The notes under the pieces were generated by a model. It saw only the letters and a list, made by a program, of their open reading frames with translations, was not told where the DNA came from and did no database searches. The translations under genes and the position numbers were made by a program. This document shows positions 1 to 12,109 of a stretch of DNA of 64,000 bases, in pieces. Location: positions 10,742,252-10,806,251 of the forward strand of contig NC_085137.1 of the NCBI RefSeq assembly GCF_035046485.1, written 5' to 3'. Each line of letters opens with the position of its first letter. Position 1 is the stretch's first letter. The DNA comes from Aedes albopictus. Taxonomy: Eukaryota > Arthropoda > Insecta > Diptera > Culicidae.

Positions 1-3000
1 CCTGGAATTTCCTGGCTCCTGTATGAGAACTTTTAAAATAATCTTCCAATACTATTCGCTGGAGGAATTCCTCCAGAAATACTTAAAATAATTAAAAAAA
101 AATCATCAGGTGATCCTGAAGAAGTTCTTGGGTACATCCCTGAAAAGATGATTGAAGAATTAATGAAATTTCCGAAGGAACTGCTGAATAAATTTTTGAA
201 GAGAACCTGAGAGGAATTTCTGAAGAAATCATTTGAGGAATTCCTGGATCAATCCCTGGAAGATTTCCTGGATAAATCCCTAAAGAAACACCTGGATGAA
301 TCCCTGGAGCAATTCCTATAGGAACGCCCTGTAGAATCTATGGAGGAATTCCCGGAGGAATTCCGGGAAAGTCTACCTGGAGGAATTCCTGTATAAATTA
401 TGGGAGGAATACCTAGAGAAATATCTGAAGATATCTCATGAGGAAATTTTGAAAGAAATCCTAGATAAATTTCTGGAGGATTCCTTGGAGAAAATTCTGG
501 GAAAATTGCTGGAGGAATTCTGAGAGAAATCGCTAGAAAAATTTCAGAAGAAATCTCTTGAGGAATACTTAGAGAAATTTTAGAAGGAATCCTTGGAGGA
601 ATTCTTGGAGAAATCCCTGAACGCATTGCTGGAGGAATGCTCCTGGGAAAATCGTTAGAGAGAATACTGGAGGAATGTTTTGAAAAACTTCTGAACAAAT
701 TCCTAGAAGAATTCTTGGATGAGACCCAGCAAGAATTCCTGGATAAATTTCTTACATGAATTCTTGGAGCAATCCCCGAAAAAAAATCTGGAGAAATCTC
801 CAGAGGAATTCTGGGAGGAATAATTGCTGGAGAAATTTCTGTAAAAAATCCATTGAGAAATTCCAGAGGGTATTCCTGGAAGAAGCCTTGGAGGAATTTC
901 TGGGAATATCCCTGGAGAAATTCGTGGAGAAATCACTGGAAGAATTCCTGGATCAACTTCTGGACGAATCTCTGGAGAAATATCTGGAGGAATGTCTGGA
1001 GGAATCCTTGAAAATTTCCTGAAAGAATTACTGAAGAAATTTCTAGAGGGTTTCCTGAAGAAATTCCTAGAGGATTTCCTGAAGAAATTCTTGGAGGAAT
1101 TGCTGACATAGTTTCTGGAGGATGTCCAGGAGGAATTCCTGGAGGAATTCCTGAAAAAAAAAAATTCTGTATTATTTTCTGGAGGAATTCCAGGAGAAAT
1201 CCCTGGATAAAATCCTAAAGGTATTCCTATGGGAATTGCAACCTGTACAAGAATTATTGAAAGAATTACTGGATAAATTTCTAGAGGAATCTCCGAAGGA
1301 ATTCTATTTCTATTTTTGTTATTTTTCTATTTCTGGAAAAATCCATTTTTTTTTTGTTTCGTGGATGAATCATTGAAGAAACTTGAGGAGAAATTCCTGG
1401 ATAAAATCCTGGAGGAGTTCTTAGAGGTATTCCTGTAGGAATTGCTGTAGGAAGCCATGATGGAAATCCTGTAGGAATTTCTAGAGGAATTCTTGAAATA
1501 ATTACTGGATATATTTCTAGAAAAATCTCTAGAGTAATTCTGGGAGATTTCTATTATTTTTCTATTTCTGAAAAAATCCCATGAGAAAATTCTGAACCAA
1601 TTTCATGCGGAATTTTTGGAGACATTCCTGGAGAAATCCTCGAAGGAATTTCCGAAGGAAGCCCTGGGGGAATCCTTGGAGAAATTTGTGAAGAAATCCT
1701 TGGTGGAATCCCTGAAAATTGCTGAATGTAGTCCTGGAGAATTTCCTGAAAGAATGCTTAGAGGAATTTCTGGAGGAATCCCTGGGAAAATCCCTGGAGA
1801 AATTCGAGGAGAAATCCCTGGGGGGATCCCTGAAGCAATTCATGAAGGAATCTCAGGAGAAATTCTCTGAAAAATCTCTGAGAAATTTCTGTAGGAATTT
1901 TTAGAGAAATTTCTGGTGAAATTCCTGGAGAAATCCTCGAAGGAATATCTGAAGGAATCCCTGGCGGAATCCTTGGAAAAATTCGCGGAGAAATCCCTGG
2001 AAAAATGCCTAAAGAAGTTTCTTGAAGAATTTTCAGGGGAATTTCCAGAGGAATCCGTGCATTTTCCTGGAGGAAAATCTGGAAGAATTTTTAAAGAGAT
2101 TCCTGAAAAAAAAATCTAGATGGTATTCCAAGAAATAATCCTGGAAGAACTTTTGAAGAATATGCTGGAGAAATTCCTGGATGAATTGCTGACATAATTT
2201 ATGATGAAATACCTTGAATAATTCCTGGAGAAATCCCTGTAAAAATTCCTGGATGAAATACTGGAGGACTGCCTGCATGAAATTCTGGAAGTAGTGAAGC
2301 AATACCAGGAGAAACTCCTGGGGGAATCTCTGCAAGCACCCAATCAGGAATCCCTGGAAGAATTCCCGGAAACTTTCATGGAAGAATGCCTAAGAGAATT
2401 ACTGGTGGAACTTTCGGAGGATTCCCTGAAGTTATTCCTGGTGAAATCTTTGTAGGTATTCCTGTAGAGTCTCTGGAAAAAATCCCTTGAAGATTTCCTG
2501 TACGAATTTCTGTAGGAATTCTTAGTGGAATTCTTGGAAGAATCCTGGAATCTTGTTCGTTTTGGATTAGTGTTTCTCGGTGATATCCTGATTTGACTCG
2601 TAATCTTAGTGTACGTTTCAACCTACTTTTATTTTTTTCGGTCATCTTCAGAACTATATAAGAGAACATAAATAAACAAATTTTCACAATATTTACACAT
2701 AATTACAAACATTTTCAAATTAATTTGACAATCACTCACACTTTCCGCCGCGCACACTTAATTATAATTATCTACGTCATGTTACGTCTCTGTGTCGTCC
2801 TGTTCGTTGCTGTTCGTCTTTCAGTTTGTGTATCAAGTTGTTTTATGTGTTTGAGAACCCGTCTGCGTCACGCTGTAAATTTATCATCGTTTCTAGAAAA
2901 ATCCTGGAAGAAATTACTGGAGGAATGCCTGGAAGAAGTCCTGAAGCAATACATTGAGGAAACCCTTGGAGGTTCTCTGAAAAAAATCTTGTAGGAATTC

Positions 3001-3600
3001 TGGGAGCGATTCCTAGAAGATATACTAGAGGAATTCCTGTAGGAATTACTAAAGGAATCTACAGAGCAACTCCTGGAGAAGTCCCTAGAGGAATTTCCGG
3101 CGGAATTTTTAGAGAAATCCCTGCAGGAATTCCCAGAGAAATTCCTGAAAAATTTCGAGAGCAATTCCTGAAGAAAATAGTGGATGAATCTCTTAAACAA
3201 TTCGCAGAGGAATACCAGGAATAATTCGTGAAAAATTTGCAGATGGAATTCTTTGAGAAATTCTAGAGTAATCCTTAGAAGAGTTCCTGAAGAAACTCCA
3301 TGAGTATTCCCTCAATAACTCAATGCCTGAAAGAATTTCTGTCGACATTCCTGTGGGAATCCTTGGAGGAACCCTCAAAAAAGCATTGGAGGAACCTCTA
3401 TCCCAGGAGAAACTCCCGGAGGAATGTCTGGTGAAACCCATAGAGGAGTTCTTGAAAAATTATCTGGAGCAATCCATGATGAAATCACTGAAGGAAGCTA
3501 TGGACAAATTCCAGGAGGAATTCGTCGATGCATCCTTGCAGAAGTATCTGTAAAAAATCCTGAAGGAATTATGCAGTTTGCTCACGAAAAAGACACCAGG
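1..3600 (+). repeat. Degenerate 12-bp tandem repeat array, block 1
   Basis: The block is built from degenerate 12-base units of the type GGAATTCCTGGA, with AAATCC and ATTCC variants alternating. Twelve is a multiple of three, so every frame gives long stop-poor peptides (LEEF/LEKS on the plus strand, Ser/Arg/Ile/Pro-rich on the minus strand). These peptides change frame repeatedly and have no domain, so I do not call them genes. About 320 bases (2565-2885) interrupt the repeat. The array appears to run off the left edge of the window. Confidence 0.9.
2565..2885. other. Non-repeat segment inside 12-bp array
   Basis: This AT-rich stretch of ordinary complexity has 12-bp units on both sides. 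I saw no inverted ends, tRNA-like head or poly(A) tail, so I cannot say whether it is an insertion or the original DNA around which the repeat grew. A weak 89-codon plus-strand frame starting at 2725 crosses into the repeat and is not credible as a gene. Confidence 0.4.
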
Positions 3601-3627
3601 CTAAAGTTTTTGATGAATTTTCTTTAA

Positions 3628-3737
3628 GCACAGACAAACAGACGTGTCACTTGGAACAAAGTGCGATGAAAACGATGAGAAGTGGGTAGAGTCTGTTTGT
3701 TTGTGCTCTAACAGTTACGTCTGTTTGTTTCACTGTG
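3628..3737. mobile_element. Small inverted-repeat element with CACAGACAAACAGACGT ends
   Basis: GCACAGACAAACAGAC at 3628-3643 is nearly matched in reverse complement at 3691-3706, and again by a related copy at 3714-3737. This pattern fits a tiny foldback MITE or its decayed ends. It lies between the end of the 12-bp array and the R1-like remnant. No clear target-site duplication was seen. Confidence 0.35.
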
Positions 3738-4013
3738 ACTTTACAATTGAGGTCGAAAAACGGGAAGGGGGGGCCCATGGTCTTGTACCGTGGATCGGGA
3801 ACAACGTATCCACGATCTTTTGCAGAATCTCAAAGGAGCGTTCTGGAGGTGCTGATGTGCCCTTCGTTTTGGTCATGACTACTCTGTAGCCATCAACCCA
3901 AGGGGTTGTTTTAGCTGCCTGCCAGAGATTTTCAAAACACGCCCGCTTTCGTGCCCTAATCTCTTTGTTCAGTGCTGGTTTAGCCACCCTGTAAGCCTCA
4001 CTTCGCTCCATTA

Positions 4014-5179
4014 GGGGGTTGTGGGGCAAGATGGCCACCCTAAGATTAGGCGTCTTGGGAGCATATACTTTAATTAGTATATGGCTATTTAACACTCGTC
4101 CCCTTTGTTTCATGTCTTTTCTATCTTATTAACACAAAAAAGCATTTTATTTTGCACTACGAATGCAAAAGAAATTTATTTGAAAAATTTTACTTTCGAC
4201 ATAGAATTTTTGCCATATGGGGCAAGATGGCCACCCTATCGGGGCAAGATGGCCACAGAGCTAAATTTTTACAATTAGTATGCTTTGATCCCTAAGCAAC
4301 GTTCAATAAACCAAGGTCGAATCATCAGCAACACTTTGCCTACGGATGGTGTGGTATTTGCCAACATTTTCTTTATGATAATGTTTGAAATAAAATTGAT
4401 AGAAATTTCTTTGGAAATGTTCTATGATTTGGTCTATTTTTTCAGCAAACTTGTTTCTCTCGAAACGATTTATCTGCAGATACATTACTACTCTTTTCAT
4501 GCATTATATTGTAATTCAACGTCTTGTAACGAACCCTCTAATGGCGGTTTTAGCTACGATTTTCTATCACTGTGCCAAAATATTCAATGAAACCAATCAC
4601 CGATCAACCGCGAATAAATTCAATGTTTTTCTGAGGTATCATCTCCATCGTAGTTAATTTTAACAGCTTCAACTAATATGAAAAAGCAATTTTCTGTGGT
4701 TTTGCTGTATCGCTAAACATCAATAACAGTTTTCAGGCTGCTTTAGATTGATTTTTTGGATGGCGACATAGGCCTTACCACAGGTGGCCATCTTGCCCCG
4801 AATGATTACGATACGTTTATCATTTTTATATAACATAATTGATTGAAAACATTTAAATTTTATTGTTGAGGTTCAACAACAGTCACATATAGACACCATT
4901 TAAAATTAAAAATAATTTTTAAAACGATGTTATTTCATTACTAATCCTTAAAATCAGATGATCTGATACTATAAGAAAACACTGTTTTTGAACACTCAAA
5001 CTTCAAACACTATTTTATAGCAGATTTTTCAAACTAATAGTAACTTTTTAGCACATTATAAACTTGGAGCATCGTTTATAATCACAACCCATGCAGAAAA
5101 TATTTTTGTGTTGCGAATTAATGCTTAAAACACAGGGTGGCCATCTTGCCCCATATGGCCATCTTGCCCCACAAACCCC
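4014..5179. mobile_element. TA-flanked TIR element with GGGGCAAGATGGCCA motifs
   Basis: The left end GGGGGTTGTGGGGCAAGATG and the right end (reverse complement GGGGTTTGTGGGGCAAGATG) form a terminal inverted repeat. TA is present on both sides (4012-4013 and 5180-5181). The GGGGCAAGATGGCCAC motif recurs inside at 4217-4256 in tandem, near 4786-4800 inverted, and doubled near the right end. The 1.17-kb interior is AT-rich, and its longest frames (about 100 codons) show no transposase DDE/D signature. This is a non-autonomous element, probably mobilised by a Tc1/mariner-type transposase given the TA target. It interrupts the R1-like ORF exactly. Confidence 0.8.
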
Positions 5180-5226
5180 TATACCCTCATCATTGCAAGC
5201 TCTTTACATTCTCCTTCTAGCTCTTA

Positions 5227-5366
5227 GGGTACGGCCAGAGTGGACGCGTCACGCAGTGCGACGCGGAAATTTGCACGCAAAGGAATAACAATCAATAATA
5301 AGGAGCTGTTAAATCGTATGGAAAATCCGCATCGCGTCGCGTGACGCGTCAACTCTGGCCGGCACC
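5227..5366. mobile_element. 140-bp palindromic MITE with GGCCAGAGT..GACGCGTCACG ends
   Basis: The two ends share CGGCCAGAGT followed by GACGCGTCACG in inverted orientation, and the element folds into a hairpin with a short AT-rich loop. TA flanks both sides (5225-5226 and 5367-5368). It sits inside the R1-like remnant: the CLRARRR motif resumes directly beyond it. Non-coding. Confidence 0.75.
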
Positions 5367-5654
5367 TAGGCAGGATGTGGGGGGGGGGGTGTTCTGCGAT
5401 TTCTGTACACCACCTGTATACCGGTTTGCGTCCATTTTAAGGGATTGCCTGGACATTACGGCATCTAATGCACGGCTTAGGGTTCCGACTAGAAAATCGC
5501 TGTAAAGATCGTCGGTTTAACCATCCAAAAGTGATCGCTCCACAAATGCCGGTTTATCGCGAGGTCAGCCATCCCCGATGACGGTCGATGTCCCTCGGCT
5601 GTTGCCGTCTTCCTCCGTGTTCCATCCTGTATCTAAGTAAGGCACTCTTTTCTG

Positions 5655-5850
5655 ACTTCCTCCGAAAGTTTCGTTTGAAATTCCTGCAGATTCTTCTGGA
5701 ATTCTTTCAGATGTTTCTAATGGAAATCCTTCAGGAGTTTATTAGGGAGAGTTTTAAGAAATTTCTACTGCAGTTTTAGTTCATTGAATTCCTGGTAGAG
5801 TTCCTACGGGATTTCTCTAAGGAAATACTCCAGCAGCTTACCACGCACAG
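5655..5850 (-). repeat. 12-bp repeat, short reverse block
   Basis: A short run of the same 12-base family lies in the opposite orientation (TTCTGGAATTC and TTCCTGCAG-like units on the plus strand). The 63-codon plus-strand frame over it is a repeat artefact. Confidence 0.7.
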
Positions 5851-6640
5851 TGACCATTTGGCGATTCAATATTATTAGTCAATATTATTGACATTTTTTT
5901 TTATCAATAAATCATCTTAACCTCATATTTTTAGCCATACTTTTCTTTAAAAAATCCTATTTCATAGTGTTACAAAAACGACAATTTTGCAAATTTATGA
6001 ACATCACCTAAGGGATACATTTTATAATTTGTCAATAGGCCTTATTGATAATACAAGCCAAAATTACGCATAAAGTTTTTTTTTTGTTTTTTACTGATTC
6101 TGCCAACACTCCGTTTTGGCAACATAAAATTCGCCGTATGTTCCAAGAATCGGTAAGAAACTGCAATAACATGTTTATAAAAGAAATACATGGTTAATAA
6201 AATCTTACTTTTTAGCAAGAATTACCAAGCATTTACTTTTTCAAGCGTAAAATCACTTTGCGGTTTTGTATACACCCGGAATTCCATTTAGGTAACGAGT
6301 CGGGACTGTCTAAATAGAATTTCTAAGGACAGACTTGTTAGAATCCCAAAATGGCCGCCACAATGGTCGACTTTGGCACCTACTCACGATTTCGAGCGCA
6401 CAAATCTCTCCGTAAACAAAACCGGCACGCCTGATCTTCTTATTTTAAGCTTATTACAAGTGAGCAAGAACAGAATAATAAAATACACTGATGATTGAAG
6501 CTTGCTTCTTGTGATTTATGCGTCTGAAGTTCTGATGCATTGTTGAAGCGGGATTTCAAGAAGTTTGTCCTTAAATGGATTCATTACCTAAATGGATTCA
6601 GTTCACTACCTATAAATGGATTTCAAGGTTGCAAAAAAGT
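5850..6640. other. AT-rich intergenic sequence, nothing assigned
   Basis: AT-rich DNA without credible genes. CCATTTAGGTAA (6280) and TTACCTAAATGG-like strings (6584) resemble motifs at 9070-9125, suggesting remains of one inverted-repeat element whose limits I cannot fix. Confidence 0.4.
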
Positions 6641-6649
6641 CTGAGAAGC

Positions 6650-8035
6650 ACAAGTGGTTTCAAGGGGAGGACAGAAGCGTTTCAAGGGGATTCAGAGGGC
6701 TGTAAGGGGCTTCATATGATCGCCGGTGAACTTCACGGGAGTTTCAGAGGCGTTCCAAAGCGTTTCAAGGCGTTTCAGTGCGTTTCAGGAGGGTTCAGAG
6801 GTATTTTTGGGGCTTCAGACGCTTTCAGGTGCGTTTCACATGGATCACTTGTGTTTCAGAGGTGTTTCAAGGCGTTTCACAAATTTCAACTTATATTAAT
6901 TTTAATTCTATTCTAACGATTTCTCAGCGTGTACGAAGATCCACTTCACGTGATGGCGCCGAGATGGTGCTTTGCGGCAGTAAAGAGATCGATGCACATT
7001 CTCGATCTCCTTTTATACAAGGGTGTCTCCGGAAGATGGTTGTACGCCATGGTTAACGAATAGTTCCCCTTTTTAGCCGTATATAACAACTGTTGACGAA
7101 CGAGTATTGTTTCTGCAGTTGAAATATAGGCGGTGCGCTATTTCTCCTTTTCGTTGTATGCAGGGTATGCAGGGCATTTCAGAAGGTTTCCGATGAATTT
7201 GAAGGGACTTAAGAAGCTCGCAGGTGAATCTCACGGAGGTTTCAAAGGCGTTTCAAGGCGTTTCTATGCGTTTCAGGAGGTTTCACAAGGGTTTTAGGGG
7301 GCCTAAGAAGATCTCAGGTAAATTTCACGAAGATTTTATAGGAATTTTAGAGGCGTTTCAAACCGTTTCAAGGCAATGCAATGCGTTTCAGGGCGTTTCA
7401 AAGCGTTTCAGGGGTCACAAGGGTTTCTGAGGCTCGCAGGTGAATTTCACGGAGGTTTCATGGGTGTTTCAGAGGCGTTTCAAAGCGTTTCAATGCGTTT
7501 CAGGGCATTTTAGAAGGTTGCCGATGAATTTGAAGAGGTTTAAGCGGCTCGAAGGTGAATTTAACAGAGGTTTCATGATGGTTTTACAGCCGTTTCAAAG
7601 CGTTTAGAAGCGTTTCAAGGCGTTTCAATGCATTTCTGGGCGTTTCAGGAGGATTAGGGGGCCTTAAAGTGGCTTCAGAGGCTCGCAGGTGAATTTCACG
7701 GAGGTTTCGTGGGGGTTTCAGAGGCCTTTCCAAGCGTTTCAAGGCATTTCAATGCGTTTCAGGGCATTTCAGAGCATTTCAGGTAATTTCACAGGGGTTT
7801 TAAAGGGCTCAAGAGGCTCTCAGGTGAATTTCACGAAAGCGTTAAAGGAGTTTGCGCTTCAGGGCGTTTTAATGCATTTCAGGGCATCCCAGGACGTTTC
7901 AGGAGGGTTCTAGGGGGTTTCAGAGGCTCACAGATGAATTTCTCTTAGGTTTCATAGGGGTTTCAGAGGCATTTCAAAGCGTTTCAGGAGGTTTCACATG
8001 GGTTTTAGGGGGTTTCAGAGGCGTTTTAGCGTTTA
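6650..8035 (+). repeat. GCGTTTCA-type short tandem repeat
   Basis: Degenerate 10- to 11-base units of the type GGCGTTTCAA fill 6650-6895 and 7175-8035, with GGTTTCACGG variants. The intervening 280 bases are more complex and include a TATA-like GTATATAAC, which might be part of an old LTR, but I could not find paired ends. Small open frames over the array (113, 68 and 74 codons) are repeat translations. Confidence 0.8.
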
Positions 8036-8990
8036 GCCCTCGTAGATTCGATGACCATTACTCAAGGGAGTTCTTGAAGATCCTTAAATATTCTTCGAAC
8101 TCAAAACTTGATAGTGTGAAAATGAACCTTAGTCGTAAATCTCTTAGAGACAACCAAATACGTTGGTAGATCTGATTACCTATACTCAAGAAAATTCTTG
8201 GAGATCCTGGCAACGAACTCACCACTTGACAGCACATAGTTACATGAGGCTATGCAAGCTTAAATTTTATTCATGATACTCTTCTTCTTTTTCTTCTTCT
8301 TCTTTATGGCTCTACGTCCCCACTGGCACTTGGCCTGCCTCACTTCAACTTAGTGTTCTTTGAGCACTTCCACAGTTATTAATTAAAGGGCTTTCTTTGC
8401 CAGCCATTGCATGAATTTGTGTATTGTGAGGCAAATACAATGACACACTATGCCCAGGGAGTCGAGAAAATTTTCCCGTCTGGAACGGAAATCGAACCCT
8501 CGGTCTCCGGATTGGCGATCCGTAGCCTTAACCACTGGGCTAACTGGAGACCCCAGATTGGATGATACTCCAATAGATCATTGATTACGCTTGTAGATCA
8601 GATGGCCTTAACTCTAGGGAATTCTCGGATATGCTATACAATCATAGAACCTACCACTTGATAGAACATAGATGCCTGGGGCTCTTAGGTACAACTAGTA
8701 GCCCTCGTAGATTCCATGACTTTATACTCAAAGGAGTTCTTGGAGAACCTTAAAGAATCATTGGTAGGTCCGATGACCTATACGCAAGGAAGTTCTTGGA
8801 GATCCTCAAACTGACAACGAACTCACCACTTGACAACACATAGCAGTAGGAGGCTTAGTAAGCTTAAATTTCATTCATAATGCTCCAATAGATCACTTAT
8901 AACGCTTGTAGATCAGATGGCCTAAACTCCAGAGAGTTCTTAGGTACTCTTAAACTTTTAACCCTTAAACACTCCGTAAACGTCCTCTAA
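8036..8990 (-). repeat. Diverged 144-bp satellite relatives with ~313-bp spacing, SINE inserted
   Basis: Units of the type GTAGATCNGATGRCC .. ACTC .. GTTCTTGGAGATCC recur here. TAGATCAGATGGCC at about 8595 and 8908 is 313 bases apart, and AACGAACTCACCACTTGACA recurs at 8214 and 8815 once the SINE between them is discounted. The wording matches the reverse complement of the 12.9-14.3 kb satellite, so this is probably an older relative. Confidence 0.6.
8282..8561 (-). mobile_element. tRNA-derived SINE, Feilai-like
   Basis: On the minus strand the element begins with a tRNA-like head (an AGTTAGCCCAGTGGTTAAGG-type A box, then B box GGGTTCGATTTCC). A tRNA-unrelated body follows, containing TTAATAACTGTGGAAGTGCTC, and a CTT-rich (plus-strand) tail ends it. 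The perfect 9-bp duplication ATGATACTC flanks it at 8273-8281 and 8562-8570. The neighbouring satellite unit (near 8880) gives the uninterrupted version. The body matches the elements at 25477 and 58910. Feilai is the known Aedes tRNA-SINE of this layout; that name is from memory, not from a search. Confidence 0.85.
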
Positions 8991-8999
8991 CTCTTAATT

Positions 9000-10390
9000 C
9001 TGCTTTTTTTCGTACACCAACTTCATCTGTAATCTTGAGTACTCCAACTGCTCTAAACACAATCAAATTCCATTTAGGTAACGTTACCTAAATGGAGGGA
9101 CCTACATAAATTTTACCTAAATGGAGGGTTCAGTGAAAAGTTTTCCAGCATATCCTAGGATATACTTAAACATTATTAACATGTTTCAAGACAAATGCAA
9201 AACGTACGATATCCCATACAAATTGACACAGTTGTATTGGAAGCTAAAAGGAATCAAAAAACTTTGTTCCAAAAAATCGACTTTATTGAAGCAATCTAAT
9301 ACATATATTGTGATGTTATATATCTACTTCAAAGCTCGCCAACATGGTTATGCGAGCACATTACATTCCGATACTTTTACCGGCAAATAAATCTTAGGAC
9401 ACCAATTATCGCATTTCATTCACTTGTACAAATCCATCATTAGTTTCCTCTAAGTTAGCCATTAAAACCCCTTTTCGGTTCGTTTCAACCATACCATACA
9501 TCTTAACAAGTGAAGTCCATTTCTCTCATCCGCACTACAGTCTAGCTAAGGGCCGATCATCACCTACTTAGCGTAAAAATACCCCTAAAGCACCCAGTCG
9601 GTGGACAATTAAAAAAAAGCACGAATATACATATGCTCTATAGTGAAGCACGCATCTCCTAAGTGGATCTTCCTAAACTACCGCATTTCTTTCGGTTATT
9701 GCCCGCACATTTTTTGATTCCTTTGTTATTAAAGTCGTCGTTACCACACGTTCATAACGACCACTTCGTCTTGATTTTCCTTTCTATCATCGTTGTTATA
9801 AACCGGCAGTAAAAACAATCCCCAACTTTTTTGCTTCCAGTAAGCGACCCGCACACCAACTGACCACCAAGCGCCCCCGGGTCTCAAATATGCGAATAAC
9901 AGAAAAAAAAGTTCAAAAGATCTCCAATGTTTAAGGTCAACTTGTTTGTGGGTAAACAAAAGTGTGTAGACCTTTAACAGACGGGGCATGCGTTGTGTTG
10001 TGGCACGCGACTCGCGATCTCCGACGGCGGCGTACCTATAACAAGTGGCGCTTACCCGTTGAGATTGGGGGAAACGATCAAGCTGCGATCACAGCATGAA
10101 GTTTGTTTATGGATGATCAATGTTTGTTGGTGGATATTTTGAACACAGAAGAAAAACCTTTGTGTTCTTAGGTTTTGAGGGATTTGCTAACGAATGATTC
10201 GTTGATGATGATTTAGTTGTTAACATGTTTATTTGTTTTTGCTGAATTCTAAAAAAATATGTTATCTTGGTTTTGACCTTTTTCCTATTCCTACCTTATC
10301 CTACCGGTATCGTTTGGGCTATTTCAGATTTTATTCGTTTCTATAGTTACAGGACTCAGATGGCCAACTGACATATACTTAATGATCACA
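9000..10390. other. Mostly single-copy sequence, no gene assigned
   Basis: Low-repeat DNA. TTACCTAAATGGAGGG occurs twice at 9085-9128 with an inverted CCATTTAGGTAACG just before it. A CG-rich patch lies at 9980-10090. Open frames of 82-89 codons show no recognisable domains. I see no gene. Confidence 0.4.
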
Positions 10391-10650
10391 CATTGTCTTG
10401 GAGCTACAGAGGAGGTGGCACGTAGACTCGGAGAATGGCTAGTTCTGATGCGGTACAAGAGGTGGTCCAGGGGCTCGGAGTCGACTTCGTAGGTCAGGCC
10501 GGTGCCCTGCGGTCGAAATCGACCCTTTCAGTGATTAAGTGGCCGCGAAGAGAACGTCCTGGTAGCGTTGCTGTCGTGGCGTCGGCCTACTGGGTTGGAT
10601 CCGAGCCCGCGTTTGGAAAGGAGTCCCCGGTAAGTGCCGGGGCATGCTAG
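10390..10650 (+). other. GC-rich fragment, possible 5' piece of a non-LTR element
   Basis: Base composition jumps to GC-rich between AT-rich flanks, ending at a GTCCCCGGTAAGTGCCGGGG hairpin before the 12-bp repeat starts. A 71-codon frame (10435-10650) has no domain. The composition resembles the 5' regions of R1-like elements, but I have no motif to prove it. Confidence 0.2.
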
Positions 10651-10854
10651 AATTTCTCTAGTGGTTTCACCAGACATTCCTCCGGGAATGTCTCCTGGGA
10701 TATCTTTAGAAGTTCCTCCAGTGATTGTTCCAGTGCTTTTTGCGAGGATTCCTCCAGGAATTTTTCCAGGGGTTCCCAGAGTAATTTCAACAGAGATCCT
10801 TTAAGTTATTTATGCAAGTACTCCTTTAGAGATTTCTTCAGTAATTTCTCCATA

Positions 10855-12042
10855 CACGGTGTTCAATAAGTTCGGATACACCACATAACTTGAATTAATT
10901 TCACATCTGTAATTAAGATTATCAAAGTAAATGTATTTATTGAAAGGTCATATAATACTGATCAAATACAGTAGACTTTCGATAAATGCAACATGTTTAC
11001 GTTTCAGTTACCGAATGAAATTCGCTAACTGCAACGACTAACAGCCGTCAAACAGATGTCAAAAGCTGTTGGACGCAGCCAAAATGCACTCAAAAACATC
11101 GCAATGCAGCTGTTGTGCATCCGGAAAACATCGCAACTCTGTTGATGTTTTGTTTTTTGACAGATAGCGGTGCGATTACTGCAAAATTGTTGCATTTAGC
11201 GGACTAGCAGTTAAAATGCATTGCAGTTACACCGTTTGCACCGAGCGAACGTCTACTGTACAGCATATGGTTTTGAATAACGTCTTTTTCTACTTTTTTG
11301 TATAAGCCATAGATGCATCTAAAGTTTGTTGGTTCCGGCACGCTGGAATAATTTTCGAAAAGTTGCTCAAGCTACAGAAGCCTAAAACGTTGACCTTTAA
11401 GTTTACATCTCACTGTACTAAATTTTAATACCTAAATTAATAGACGAAAGCTTTACACTGATATTTTAGTGATGATATTGTGATAAATTTGCAAGTATAG
11501 TCAAATTTTGTTTGTTTCTATGAAAAAGGCATAAATACGTTATATAAAGCCAATTTTGGTCAAAATTTGCCACAATAGGGATATAATTAAATTTTGGAAA
11601 AGATAATTATTGGTTAAACTGAGATATAACACAGCCTTGCTTTTTAACAAAACAATTATCATTAAAACATGTACAGCGACAATTTTAGCAATTTTAAGGA
11701 TCAAGATAGAATGACTCCGTACTTCACCCAATCTAAATCTTATAGATGATTTCGTATGGTCATAGTTGCTACCACTAATGCTGAGGACAACAACCTAATT
11801 TGATTTAACTTAACACCATATTATTCAATGCAAACTAGACGAAATACCAATGAAAGACTTGCGTGCCGGCCGAAAGGAACTTGAGACACATTTGCAATTA
11901 TTACAAAAGGATAAAGGACAGTTTATTTCAAAACACATACTGTATTTGATCAGTATTATGTGAGCTTTCAATTAATACATTCACTTTGAAAATCTGAATT
12001 ACGGATTGGAAATAAATTCAATTTAATTGTGTATCCAAACTT
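10855..12042. mobile_element. CACGGTGTTCAATAAGTTC-ended TIR element, copy A
   Basis: The left end is CACGGTGTTCAATAAGTTC with TA before it (10853-10854). The right end is the inverted partner, about 100 bases of matching sequence, but its outermost 14 or so bases are missing. Internal sequence resembles copy B (14505-16319). No transposase is readable. A separate 290-bp MITE is inserted near the left end. The TA target suggests mobilisation by a Tc1/mariner-type enzyme. Confidence 0.7.
10969..11258. mobile_element. CAGTAGAC-ended MITE, copy 1
   Basis: The ends CAGTAGAC and GTCTACTG are inverted, with TA on both sides (10967-10968 and 11259-11260). The related element at 14505 reads straight through the same position (CATCAAATACAGCATATG), giving an empty site and exact boundaries. 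A second copy lies at 38215. The interior has repeated CATCGCAAC / AACTGCAA motifs and no coding capacity. Confidence 0.85.
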
Positions 12043-12109
12043 TCCTTCAAGAATTCCACTGGAGATTGGTCCAATAATTCAATTTTGAATCCAATTCTCC
12101 GCCCAAAAG

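Larger units (their letters stand above)
3735..5625 (-). pseudogene. R1-like non-LTR retrotransposon ORF2 remnant, split by two MITEs
   Basis: Read on the minus strand, three separated pieces form one decayed stretch lying between the endonuclease and reverse transcriptase domains of an R1-clade ORF2. The 5' piece (about 5625-5369) has a GWNT-like motif and an ALDAVMSRQ-like segment, then a decayed VYWWN-type motif. The middle piece (5224-5182) reads CLRARRRM, stop, RACNDEG. The 3' piece (4011-3735) reads ERSEAYRVAKPALNKEIRAR, then an RACFENLWQAA segment and TKTKGTSAPPERS. These motifs are characteristic of mosquito R1-like elements. Stops and frameshifts are present and the catalytic reverse transcriptase is absent, so this is a dead fragment. 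Two TA-flanked elements (4014-5179 and 5227-5366) separate the pieces. Confidence 0.75.
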
